From Salinibacter pepae (GTDB lineage: Bacteria > Bacteroidota > Rhodothermia > Rhodothermales > Salinibacteraceae): DNA of 64,000 bases. The stretch lies in contig NZ_CAMTTE010000001.1 of NCBI RefSeq assembly GCF_947077775.1, forward strand, positions 2,942,501-3,006,500, given 5' to 3'. This document shows positions 36,930 through 45,240 of this stretch, piece by piece. The position numbers and the translations under genes are program-made. Every line of letters starts with the position of its first letter. Within the stretch, counting starts at the first letter, position 1. The notes below the pieces were generated by a model that did not search any database, had not been told where the DNA came from, and saw nothing but the letters and a program-made list of their open reading frames with translations.

Positions 36930-37883
36930 ATGCGAGTTCTCGTCACGGGGGCGGCAGGCTTTATTGGCTCACACCTGGCTGAGGCGCTGGCCGACGCGGG
37001 ACACGACGTGACGGGCCTCGATGCCCTGACCGGATACTACGACCGGTCCCTGAAGCGAGAGAACGTTGGCCGGCTGGCGGCCCGGGGCATCGAGACGGCA
37101 CGACTCGACCTCGCGGCGGACCCGCTCGGCCCCGTCCTGAGTGAGGTCGAGGCGGTGTACCATCTGGCTGCCCAGCCCGGCTTGTCCCCCGATACCGACC
37201 GTCGCGCCTTCGTCCGCAACAACGTCCGCGCGACCGAGCGGCTCCTGGACGCCCTGGCGGGACACCCCCATCTCCAGGCGTTTCTCTTTGCCTCGTCCTC
37301 GTCCGTGTACGGGCGGGAGGCGACCGGGGCCGAAGACGTGGAGCTCTCCCCTGCGTCCGTCTACGGCCGTACGAAACGCCGGGCGGAGGCGGCCGTGCGG
37401 GCCCGCGCCGCGTCCGAGCGGTGGGACAGCTGCATTCTCCGGCTTTTTTCCGTGTATGGCCCCCGCGAGCGGCCCGACAAGCTGATTCCGAAAGCCCTTC
37501 GCTGTGCCCGGAGGGGACAGGCCTTTCCACTGTTTGAGGGAAGTGAGCACCATCGGCGGAGCTTCACGTACGTCGGGGACGCCGTAGAGGGACTGGTGGC
37601 CGCACTCGCCCGCTTTCCGCGCTGTGCAGGGCAGGCCATCAACATCGGGGCTCCGTCCTCCACCTCTACACTCCGCGTGCTGGAACGGGTGGCGGAGGTG
37701 GTGGGCCGGCCGCTCTGCATCGAGCGCAGACCGCCCCGGCCGGGGGACCAGCAGAACACCCGCGCCCAGATCGAGACAGCCCGGCGGCTTCTTGATTTTG
37801 CCCCGGCCACGCCGCTCCGGGACGGCATTGCCCGGGAGGCGAACTGGTTGGAGCGAACCCGAACCGGCCAAGCAGCGCCGTAG
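36930..37883 (+). CDS. NAD-dependent sugar-nucleotide epimerase/dehydratase
   Basis: A 317-residue extended SDR enzyme. VLVTGAAGFIGSHLAEALAD is the NAD loop and SVYGRTKRRAE contains the catalytic Tyr-x-x-x-Lys, with FASSSSVYG supplying Ser. RLFSVYGPRERPDKLIPKAL and RRSFTYVGDAVEG match UDP-glucose 4-epimerase and UDP-glucuronate epimerase relatives. Its likely role is making nucleotide sugars for surface glycans; the convergent FAD enzyme and GT39-like gene fit that theme. The exact sugar is unknown. Confidence 0.88.
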   Translation: MRVLVTGAAGFIGSHLAEALADAGHDVTGLDALTGYYDRSLKRENVGRLAARGIETARLDLAADPLGPVLSEVEAVYHLAAQPGLSPDTDRRAFVRNNVRATERLLDALAGHPHLQAFLFASSSSVYGREATGAEDVELSPASVYGRTKRRAEAAVRARAASERWDSCILRLFSVYGPRERPDKLIPKALRCARRGQAFPLFEGSEHHRRSFTYVGDAVEGLVAALARFPRCAGQAINIGAPSSTSTLRVLERVAEVVGRPLCIERRPPRPGDQQNTRAQIETARRLLDFAPATPLRDGIAREANWLERTRTGQAAP

Positions 37884-37889
37884 GCCGCG

Positions 37890-39251
37890 TTAGGCCGCCG
37901 GGGGGGTGCGTGCAGCGAGCGACTGAGTGAGGGTCCTGGCGTCCGAATAGAGATCGTGGGTGTGCGTGTAGGCAAAGTCTGCGCTTCGGCCCAGGCGGTG
38001 GAGGTTGTCGAAGCGGTCCAGGTACTGCTTGAGCCGCCCTGCTTTCTCCGCGGCCCCGACCTCCAGGATTGGGTAGGCAAAGGGCACCTCGTGGTGCGTA
38101 GACGCCACCACCTCGTCGCGCGCAACAAGTCCGTGGTCGGCCAGGAGAGATACTGCTTCGGCCCGCAAGGCGTCGTCCGGCTGTTGCCAGGCAGTGGTGT
38201 CCGGATGGCACGGGCGCTCGAGGACGACGACGGTCTGGCCGTCGGGGGCCATGTCGGGGCTGCGGTTCTTCGGCTCGTAGAGGCGGGTGAACGGGACCGA
38301 CCGTTCGGGAAAGTACAGCGAGGCATTCGGGGTGAGGCGCGATCGGTCCAGCCCCAGCACCACGAGGCGAAGGTGACGAAAGCGCATCGACCCGGCCACG
38401 GCCTGAACCTCAGTGGGGGGCGGGGGATCGAGGAGGCGCAGCACGAGGGGAAGTGGCAGGGTGCTCACGACCGTCTCCGGGTCGACGGAGTGGGTGTCGT
38501 TGATCGTGACGCGTTGGATGCGCGCCCCGTCGTGGGCGATGCCCGTGACACGGGCGCCGGTGCGGATGCGCTCCCGGCCGATGGCGTCGGCGGTGGCCTC
38601 GGCGATCTGGCCGTAGCCGTGCTTGGGGTAGTAGAAGGAGCCGTCGAGGTGGCGTGCCTTCGTCTTCGAACCGCCGAAGGCCTCCAGGAGGAAGGTCTTC
38701 AGGTCGAGGCCCTCCAGGCGATCCCCGGCCACGCGGGGCGAAAGCGTGTCGGCGTCGGCGCCCCATAGCTTCTCAGTGTAGTTCAGGAGGAAGAGGTTGG
38801 CGAGCGTAGGCCCGTAGCTCTGCAGGGCCATCTCTTCGAAGTGCTCGGCGTTCTCGGAGACGCGAGGAATGGAGAGTTGCTCCCACGCAATCTGCACGAG
38901 GAGGGACAGCGGAAGCTCCCGCACCAGGTTGTAGGGGGCCAGCGGAAAGTCGATGCGCCGCCCGCGCCAGCAGATTTGGCTGGGGGCATCGATGCGGCGG
39001 AGGTCGGCGCCCAGAAGCGCCTTCACGTCGGCGGTCACCGCGTCGTTCTTGTCGTGGAAGCGGTGCGCGCCGGTGTCGTAGCGGAACGGGCCCATCTGGA
39101 GCGTCCGCGCGTTGCCGCCCACGGCGTCCGCGGCCTCGAAGAGGCGCACGTCGAGCCCCTGCTTCCGGGCGTAGAACCCGGTCGCGAGCCCGGCGGGGCC
39201 TGCCCCCAGTACGGTCAGAGGGGACTCCTGCGGGTCAGTGGTCGTAGACAT
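37890..39251 (-). CDS. FAD-dependent amine-oxidase/UDP-galactopyranose-mutase-like protein
   Basis: A 453-residue flavoprotein. VLGAGPAGLATGFYARKQG is the FAD-binding loop and VGGNARTLQMGPFRYDTGAH the following conserved block. NYTEKLWGADADTLSPRVAG is typical of a subgroup of NAD(P)-binding protoporphyrinogen-oxidase-like proteins found next to glycan genes; the substrate is not established. Its start overlaps the end of the GT39-like gene by 17 bases, so the pair is probably translationally coupled. Confidence 0.85.
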   Translation of the reverse strand: MSTTTDPQESPLTVLGAGPAGLATGFYARKQGLDVRLFEAADAVGGNARTLQMGPFRYDTGAHRFHDKNDAVTADVKALLGADLRRIDAPSQICWRGRRIDFPLAPYNLVRELPLSLLVQIAWEQLSIPRVSENAEHFEEMALQSYGPTLANLFLLNYTEKLWGADADTLSPRVAGDRLEGLDLKTFLLEAFGGSKTKARHLDGSFYYPKHGYGQIAEATADAIGRERIRTGARVTGIAHDGARIQRVTINDTHSVDPETVVSTLPLPLVLRLLDPPPPTEVQAVAGSMRFRHLRLVVLGLDRSRLTPNASLYFPERSVPFTRLYEPKNRSPDMAPDGQTVVVLERPCHPDTTAWQQPDDALRAEAVSLLADHGLVARDEVVASTHHEVPFAYPILEVGAAEKAGRLKQYLDRFDNLHRLGRSADFAYTHTHDLYSDARTLTQSLAARTPPAA

Positions 39252-40782
39252 AAACGGTTACCTTGGGCCACATGCGATTGACGTGCGGGTTGTGGTAGAA
39301 CGTGCGGGTGCGGGCCGGGGCCCGGTCGAGCAGCGATGCGTAGGTGCCCACCACCAGGGTGCGTCCCGTCTCCGCTTCCCGCAGGCGGCGCACGTCGGAC
39401 GAGTCCTCAATTGAGAGAAACCGGGCCCCTACCTGCTGGGTTCGGAGGTACGTGTTGACGAGCGGAACGGACGCGACGCGCGTCGGCCCGGAATCCGTCC
39501 GGGCCGTGGTCTCGACAAACGCCTTGGCCTGGGCGATGGCCGACGGGCTGCGGTGCTGGGCCACGAGCACGAGCGTGACCGCGGCGTAGGCCCCAGCGGC
39601 CGCCAGGATTGCCCCGCGGATGGGCCACGCACGGGCCCGCCACAGGGCCGCCGCGCCCGCCGCCAGCACCGGGAGCAGCAGTGCCAAGAGGGGGAGCACG
39701 TGCCGGCTCTTGTGCACCACGTTCTGGAAGAAGAACATCCAGAGGGCGTAGGGGGCCGCGCCGGCCACGATTATCCAGGCACGGGAGCCGGAGAGGGCCC
39801 CGCTCCGCCACAGCCGCCACGTGCCGGCCCCACCGGCCGCCACCCCTCCCGCCCCCACGAAAGCCGTGCTCCAGTGACGCCCCGGCCACCAGCCGCCGAG
39901 GCCGTCGGCCCACAGCCCCTGCGCGGTGCCGGCGAGGCGGCGCCCGAGGTCCGACTCCGTCTGCACCGTGCCGCCAAAGTCCGTAAAGTGGCCGGTGGTC
40001 TGGCCCCACGCCACGTCGATCAGGGTCCACAGGCCCGTGTCCAGCACCATCGGCACGAGCCACACCCCCACGCCGGCCGCCCCCGCCGCGATGAGGCGGA
40101 CGGGTCGGGCGGAGCGCCCCAGCACGAGGAGCGCCGGGATCACCACGAGGGGCAGGTACGAGAGCCGAAGCCCGGCCAGCAGTCCGGCCAGGGCCATGCC
40201 CCCGAGCGCGGCCCGTCGTTGTGATGGCCCCTCGTCGTCCCAGGCCCGAACCAGAACCGCCAGCGTCGCCACGGCCCACGCCGTCCCCAGGAGGTCGGGC
40301 ATGTAGCGGTTGGCCATCAGCCACAGGAGCGGGTTCAGGGCGACGGCGCCGGCCAGCGCGGCCCCGTCGACCGAGCGCAGCGGGCGGCCCCACAGGCGCA
40401 GGAGCGCCCAGACGAGGCCGACGGTGGCGAGCCCGCCGACCAGCGAAAAGCTGGTGCTAAACGAGCCGGTGGGGAGGTAGAAGAGCTCCGCCGCGGCCCA
40501 GAAGAGAGGGTATCCCGGGAAGTGCGGCTGCAGCGCCGCGATGTCGTACGTGTCCGCCACGCTGAGGGCGAAGCGCAAGCTGTCCGGGTCCTCAATGTAC
40601 GTAATCGTGGTGGCGAGGCGGCTGGCGATGCAGACCACGGCCAGCGCGCCCCATGCCACGCCGGGCGCCCGCCCGATCCGCCGAAGCATCCGGCGCCAGG
40701 GCGACGCATCGGCAGCGGTCACCGGCGAGGCTGTGTCGCGCGTGCTCACGAGGTCGAACGGGCACGTTGGGGAAACAGACAC
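39235..40782 (-). CDS. Polytopic membrane glycosyltransferase-like protein (GT39/ArnT type)
   Basis: A 515-residue membrane protein with about ten or eleven hydrophobic helices. The first loop after helix 1 contains IEDPDSLRFALSVADTYD and PHFPGYPLFW, the position where dolichol- or undecaprenyl-phosphate-sugar-dependent transferases keep their acidic catalytic residues. The C-terminal ~120 residues are soluble and presumably outside the membrane. It likely transfers a sugar from a lipid carrier to a surface acceptor. A downstream ATG (40689) is an alternative start. It is coupled to the FAD enzyme by a 17-base overlap. Confidence 0.78.
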   Translation of the reverse strand: MSVSPTCPFDLVSTRDTASPVTAADASPWRRMLRRIGRAPGVAWGALAVVCIASRLATTITYIEDPDSLRFALSVADTYDIAALQPHFPGYPLFWAAAELFYLPTGSFSTSFSLVGGLATVGLVWALLRLWGRPLRSVDGAALAGAVALNPLLWLMANRYMPDLLGTAWAVATLAVLVRAWDDEGPSQRRAALGGMALAGLLAGLRLSYLPLVVIPALLVLGRSARPVRLIAAGAAGVGVWLVPMVLDTGLWTLIDVAWGQTTGHFTDFGGTVQTESDLGRRLAGTAQGLWADGLGGWWPGRHWSTAFVGAGGVAAGGAGTWRLWRSGALSGSRAWIIVAGAAPYALWMFFFQNVVHKSRHVLPLLALLLPVLAAGAAALWRARAWPIRGAILAAAGAYAAVTLVLVAQHRSPSAIAQAKAFVETTARTDSGPTRVASVPLVNTYLRTQQVGARFLSIEDSSDVRRLREAETGRTLVVGTYASLLDRAPARTRTFYHNPHVNRMWPKVTVYVYDH

Positions 40783-40784
40783 CG

Positions 40785-40818
40785 ACGCCCCTCCCCCGCC
40801 GGGGCGGAAGAGGGGCGT
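40785..40818 (-). terminator. Strong hairpin between the DUF4856 gene and the membrane glycosyltransferase gene
   Basis: ACGCCCCTC and GAGGGGCGT (40785-40793 and 40810-40818) are a perfect 9-bp inverted repeat with an inner GC-rich stem. It follows the DUF4856 stop by about 50 bases but has only a weak T-run, and it lies 3 bases from the annotated start of the next gene. Likely an intrinsic terminator or mRNA-stabilising hairpin. Confidence 0.5.
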
Positions 40819-40865
40819 TAGTCGTTATCTCATCAGTGTACTCGCCATGCGGTTCTCTCGTCGGT

Positions 40866-42146
40866 CTACCACGCGCTCACGTTCGCGTCCTCGAAGCTGT
40901 ATGCGCCCTGGATCTCTTCCTTCACCTTGTCGAGATCACCCGAGTAGGTTGATGAATCCACTCCTTCACCGTACGGCGGATCGTTCCCGAGTTGATCGTG
41001 GATGGTCCGAAGCTGATCGTCGTCCAGCGTGCTGTTATCATTGAACTGGAGGGCCCAGGCAAACGCCTTGGCCTCGCCCCAACTGTCCTCAAAGCCGCCG
41101 GGGCTGTCGAGTTTCTCTTTTGTGACCTCACCACTGACGTTCTCCAGGGCTGATTGCATTCCATTCACGTAGTGAATCACATTCACTGCCACTGTAGCCT
41201 CCCAGGCGTTGAGGGCCGTTCGGGCGTGGTCGGAGGGATCATTCCCGTTTGCGATGTCCTCTCGGCCCTGGCGGAACGCCTCAAAGGCCCGCCGAGCAAA
41301 GTCGTTGGGGTTGCCGGTGCCCTCGGCCGCTGCCGCCCGCTCTGCGGTGTAGCCGGCCCAGATGTAGACGGCCTCGCTGGTGAGGTCGATGCCGCCGTCC
41401 CCGTCCACGTCCTGGAACGAGCCGACGAGTCCCTCCCCGCTGCTGTAGTCGAGGAACGCCGCGAAGTCGCGGGGTGCCCCGAAGTGGCCGAAGGCTTCGT
41501 TCCACTTGTCGGCCGGGTCCGACGCGACACTGCCGTCGTCGGCGAAGTCGTTCAGGATCTCCGCGCCTTCGTAGTAGCTGAGGGCGCCGGCCACCCCTTT
41601 CTCACTCAACTGGCTGAAGTCAACGCCGTTGGACGAAGTTTCTTGCGCCTGACTGAGGTAATAGCTGATCAACTGATCCGCGTTTCGGAGCTGGCCCTGC
41701 TGATCGGTGTCCGCAGCCACCAGCTGGTCGCTTCGCAGGAGGTTTTCTGTGGAAATGGCGGCCGAGAGGTCCACCCCACCTCCAATATCGCTGTACGTCG
41801 TCTGGTCGAAGGTCAGGCTCGATCCCGAGATGCGCCGGATCGAGCGGTCGCTGGACGGACCGGTGTAAATCTCCTGCAGTATGCTGGCGGACGGATTGTT
41901 TTCCAGCCGAATTCCGAGGCCCGCGGATTGTAGGTTGATGGCGACCTCGTCGGCGTAGCTGCTTGCGCTGGCGGGATACGTGCCCTGAATGGCGATGTCC
42001 TCATTGCCGGAATCTCCGCCGTTGTCGTCCATATTGCTCCCGGTGCTATCGCAGCCCGTGAGCACCAGCCCCACGGCAAGGAGGGGAAGCAGGAATGCGG
42101 TCGTGTAGCGAAAAAGGGAACGTTGCATAGGAGTTGATGCGTTCAT
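40866..42146 (-). CDS. DUF4856 lipoprotein (imelysin-like)
   Basis: A 426-residue predicted lipoprotein. The signal around MQRSLFRYTTAFLLPLLAVG ends in LVLTGC; both the ATG at 42146 and the one at 42128 keep this signal intact. The mature protein is acidic and helical and matches DUF4856: YEGAEILNDFADDGS, KWNEAFGHFGAPRDF and LNAWEATVAVNVIHYVNGMQ. The domain is related to imelysin-type, iron-associated surface proteins. The neighbouring TonB receptor supports a role in capturing a metal or metal complex. A strong terminator separates it from the receptor gene. Confidence 0.8.
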   Translation of the reverse strand: MNASTPMQRSLFRYTTAFLLPLLAVGLVLTGCDSTGSNMDDNGGDSGNEDIAIQGTYPASASSYADEVAINLQSAGLGIRLENNPSASILQEIYTGPSSDRSIRRISGSSLTFDQTTYSDIGGGVDLSAAISTENLLRSDQLVAADTDQQGQLRNADQLISYYLSQAQETSSNGVDFSQLSEKGVAGALSYYEGAEILNDFADDGSVASDPADKWNEAFGHFGAPRDFAAFLDYSSGEGLVGSFQDVDGDGGIDLTSEAVYIWAGYTAERAAAAEGTGNPNDFARRAFEAFRQGREDIANGNDPSDHARTALNAWEATVAVNVIHYVNGMQSALENVSGEVTKEKLDSPGGFEDSWGEAKAFAWALQFNDNSTLDDDQLRTIHDQLGNDPPYGEGVDSSTYSGDLDKVKEEIQGAYSFEDANVSAW

Positions 42147-42163
42147 GAAAGTGTATCTGTGTG

Positions 42164-42209
42164 AAAAAAGCGCTCCGCCTCCCACGATTCGGGGGGCGGA
42201 GCGTTTTTC
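42164..42209. terminator. Strong, probably bidirectional terminator
   Basis: CGCTCCGCCTCCC (42171 on) pairs with the GGGGGGCGGAGCG that ends at 42203, flanked by AAAAAA on the left and TTTTT on the right. It lies between the TonB receptor stop (42219) and the DUF4856 start, so receptor transcripts should end here or read through partially. Confidence 0.85.
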
Positions 42210-42218
42210 TGTGTGGGG

Positions 42219-44780
42219 TTAGAAGTCGTACTGAATCGAGAGATTGACCTGGCGGCGGGCACCGGGGATGATGCCCGTACTCAGGTTGGCACTCGGCTGG
42301 CTAGGGTTGGAGTGCAGCCGCGAGCCGATGTACACGTTGTCCGTCACGTTCTTGGCGGTAAGCTGGATGCTGAGGGCGTCGGAGTACGCGTAGGTCGCCC
42401 CGGCGTCGATCACCGTATGGGCCGGCACAGGCCCCCGCTCGCCCCGGTTGTTGGTGGCCTCCAGGTTTTCGAGGTCCGTGTAAAAGCGGCCGGTGTAGCT
42501 GAGGTCGGTCGACAGGGTGAGCCCGATGTCCGAGAAGGCTTTCGACAGGCCCACCGTGGCGGTGTGACGCGGGGCTGCCGGCAGCTCGTTGCCGGTGATG
42601 TCCTCCGGCAGGCCGTCGATCGCGCTTGAAATGACGCCCTGCACGACCGACGATTGCAGGTAGGTATACGAGACGTCCAGCGTGGGGAGGGGAGCGGCAA
42701 AGACCCCGCCTTTCACCCGGGTTCGGGCCTCCAGGCCGTAGCTCTCCACCACCCCTAGGTTTTGCTGGAAGCTCGTGCGGCCGCCCACCAGGTCCTCCAC
42801 GTAGAGGTAGAAGCCAGTGACCTCGAACTGGCCGGCGTCAGAGCGGCCCCGCACGCCGAGCTCGGTATTCCAGCTCTTCTCGGCCTTCAGGTCGAATCCG
42901 CCGTCGCCCGCGCCGGTGGCGCTGGGCGGATCGAAGCCCACGATGGCGAAGGTGGCACTGGAGGGCGGCGTGTAGCCGCGGTGGACGCCGCCGAAGAGGC
43001 GGAAGTTGCTTTCGCTCAGCGACGGGCCCAGGTCGGCGGTGCCCATGTTCCAGTTAAAGCCGAGCCGGGGCAGGGGGACGACGCTCGTCTGGTCGCGGTA
43101 CTGGCTGCCGTTGAGGCGGTTGATCTGGGATTGCTTGAAGGCCTCCAGCCGAAACCCTGGTGAGAGGCGAAGCGGGCCCCACTGTACATCCTCCAGCGCG
43201 TAGAGGGAGAGCGCACGTGTCTCGTAGACCGAGCTGCCGCCGATGATCGTGACGGGGTCGGAATCGGACACGTCGCCCCGAAAGAACACCCCCTCTCGCA
43301 CCCCCACCTCGTCGCTGATCTTGCGGTTGTCCTTGAAGCGTTCCCAGTGCAGGCGACCGCCCACCTCCAGGTCCGCCTCCTGCCCGAGCAGGCTGTGCTG
43401 AATGCCCATCGAATGTTCGACGCCGGTAACGTAAAAGGTGCGCACGTTGCCGAAGTACGGCTTGTCATCCAGCGTGATGTTTGCCTGGTTTCTCACGTCG
43501 CTGATGCCGACCCGCATGAGCGGCCCCGGTTTGTTCGGAGCGACCGGCTCGGCGTCCCTGTCTGGGGCCTGGTAGGCCTCTGCATCCACGAACACATCCT
43601 TCTCTCGCCACCACGGGCGGTGGAAGACGTTGGCGTAAAGCCGCGTGGTGCCCTGCACGGCGTCGCTGTAACGGCGGTTGTAGATCGTTCCCAGCGACGC
43701 CCGGTAGATCTGGTAGAGATCGTCGTCCTTGGGGTTGAAATCCGGGTCGGTGCGGAAGGAGTACGGCGTGAGGCCGGTATATGTGGCGTTCAGCCGCTCG
43801 TAGTTGGCATTGGTCTTGACGTACAGCGATCGATTGGCGCCGAGATCGGCCTGCAGCTTAGCAGTGCCATTGACCTGGCGGAAGTCGTTGTGCTGGCGAA
43901 AGCCGTTTCCCCGCTTGAAGAGCAGCTGGACCTGTGGGCGCACGTCGTCGGTCCCAAAGCCGCCGACCTCCCCGAAGGCGCTGACGTAGCCGTTCGTGCC
44001 GGGGGTGAGTTCAAAGGTGCCCCCCGGCGAGCGGCGCTGTGGGCGGCTGGTGACGTAGTTGATCACGCCGGCCATTGTCTGCGGGCCGTGCCGGATCGTG
44101 GAGCTGCCCTTGATGACCTCGATCTCCTCGATGCGCTCGATGGGCGGGTTGTAGTAGAGCGGCGAGAAGACGTACGGGGCGGGCTGGATGGGCATTCCGT
44201 CTTCCATGACGAGAACACGCTGGGTCCGGCGGGGCTGCAGGCCCCGGATGCCCACCGACATGCGGGTTTGCGACATGCCGTCGTCGGCCAGGCCATAGAC
44301 GCCGGGCACGTGCTTGAGGGCGGCCTGGGTGCCGATGGGGTCCATCTGGTCCAGGGCGGCGGCGTCTACCTTCGTGGCCGCCCCCGGAAGGGCCGTCCGG
44401 ATGCCGCGCGTGGCGCCGGTAATCTCGAGTCCTGACAGCTCTACGGTGGCGCTTGCCAGTTCTATGGTCAGGCGCGCCGCCTGGCCGGCCCGGACCTGGA
44501 CCGTACGCGTGGTCGTGACGTAGCCCACGTGGCGGACTTGCAGGGTCGTGCGCCCGGGCGGCAGGTTGGTGAGCACAAAGCGACCGTCCGCGTCGGTGAC
44601 GGTGCCTTGGGGCCGGTTGCTCCCATCAATCCCCACCGTTGCGTCGGCAAGCGCCCCTCCTGTTTCTGCGGTAACGACGCGGCCTTCTACACGACCCGTC
44701 GGTCCCTCCTGGCCCGCCGCCGGCCCATTATTTAGACCAAATACAAAAAAGAAGAGAGCGAGAACGTATATGACGCGCAT
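42219..44780 (-). CDS. TonB-dependent outer-membrane receptor
   Basis: An 853-residue receptor. The signal peptide is MRVIYVLALFFFVFGLNNGP; then a carboxypeptidase-regulatory-like beta domain (GRVEGRVVTAETGGALADAT, about residues 28-110), a plug domain (about 120-235; GSSTIRHGPQTMAGVINYVT) and a 22-strand barrel ending in RRQVNLSIQYDF with terminal Phe. The plug resembles siderophore or metal-complex receptors such as FecA. A short lipoprotein lies upstream and a DUF4856 lipoprotein downstream on the same strand, making an uptake cassette. The ATG at 44780 is chosen because it starts the signal peptide; the frame continues upstream without sense. Confidence 0.92.
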   Translation of the reverse strand: MRVIYVLALFFFVFGLNNGPAAGQEGPTGRVEGRVVTAETGGALADATVGIDGSNRPQGTVTDADGRFVLTNLPPGRTTLQVRHVGYVTTTRTVQVRAGQAARLTIELASATVELSGLEITGATRGIRTALPGAATKVDAAALDQMDPIGTQAALKHVPGVYGLADDGMSQTRMSVGIRGLQPRRTQRVLVMEDGMPIQPAPYVFSPLYYNPPIERIEEIEVIKGSSTIRHGPQTMAGVINYVTSRPQRRSPGGTFELTPGTNGYVSAFGEVGGFGTDDVRPQVQLLFKRGNGFRQHNDFRQVNGTAKLQADLGANRSLYVKTNANYERLNATYTGLTPYSFRTDPDFNPKDDDLYQIYRASLGTIYNRRYSDAVQGTTRLYANVFHRPWWREKDVFVDAEAYQAPDRDAEPVAPNKPGPLMRVGISDVRNQANITLDDKPYFGNVRTFYVTGVEHSMGIQHSLLGQEADLEVGGRLHWERFKDNRKISDEVGVREGVFFRGDVSDSDPVTIIGGSSVYETRALSLYALEDVQWGPLRLSPGFRLEAFKQSQINRLNGSQYRDQTSVVPLPRLGFNWNMGTADLGPSLSESNFRLFGGVHRGYTPPSSATFAIVGFDPPSATGAGDGGFDLKAEKSWNTELGVRGRSDAGQFEVTGFYLYVEDLVGGRTSFQQNLGVVESYGLEARTRVKGGVFAAPLPTLDVSYTYLQSSVVQGVISSAIDGLPEDITGNELPAAPRHTATVGLSKAFSDIGLTLSTDLSYTGRFYTDLENLEATNNRGERGPVPAHTVIDAGATYAYSDALSIQLTAKNVTDNVYIGSRLHSNPSQPSANLSTGIIPGARRQVNLSIQYDF

Positions 44781-44829
44781 GCTGCGAGGTCCGGTTCTGT
44801 GTCCGTGCAAGAGGCGCCCACCGCCGAGA

Positions 44830-45066
44830 CTAGAAGCGGGCCGGGTTCGTTGTCGTACTATCCGCCTTTGACGAGGACTGGCTGGAATCCACGGTGGTGG
44901 CAGGTGGAGACAGGCGGTTGAGGGTACTGTAGCTACCTCCTTCCTCGGAAGCTCCGTCTGATGGGCCCAGGACGGGATCGTCCGAACACCCCGGCAGAAC
45001 GACGAGCAGAAGAAGCAGTGCCCCAAGCGCCGCCCCTATAGAACGACGTACGAACGAGTGGTCCAT
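44830..45066 (-). CDS. Small lipoprotein, unknown
   Basis: A 78-residue predicted lipoprotein: MDHSFVRRSIGAALGALLLL is the signal and VVLPGC the lipobox. The mature ~50 residues are Ser/Thr/Asp-rich without recognisable domains. Its stop is 49 bases upstream of the TonB receptor start, so it is probably the first gene of the receptor transcript. Function unknown; a short gene of this kind can mark an iron-regulated leader or a receptor accessory. Confidence 0.6.
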   Translation of the reverse strand: MDHSFVRRSIGAALGALLLLLVVLPGCSDDPVLGPSDGASEEGGSYSTLNRLSPPATTVDSSQSSSKADSTTTNPARF

Positions 45067-45240
45067 GCAGGATGCAGGGGTAGTTTCTGACTATTTAGAC
45101 CACTTATAGATAAGAGGGGTTTTTTCGACGATCAACCGCGGATCATACAGAAGCTGTAAAATTGAGGAGAGGGCGGCGCGTACAGCGGGGCCCCAAGGCC
45201 TTCGTCTTCGTTCCTCGGAGGCGGGGTAGGCCCGGACGGA

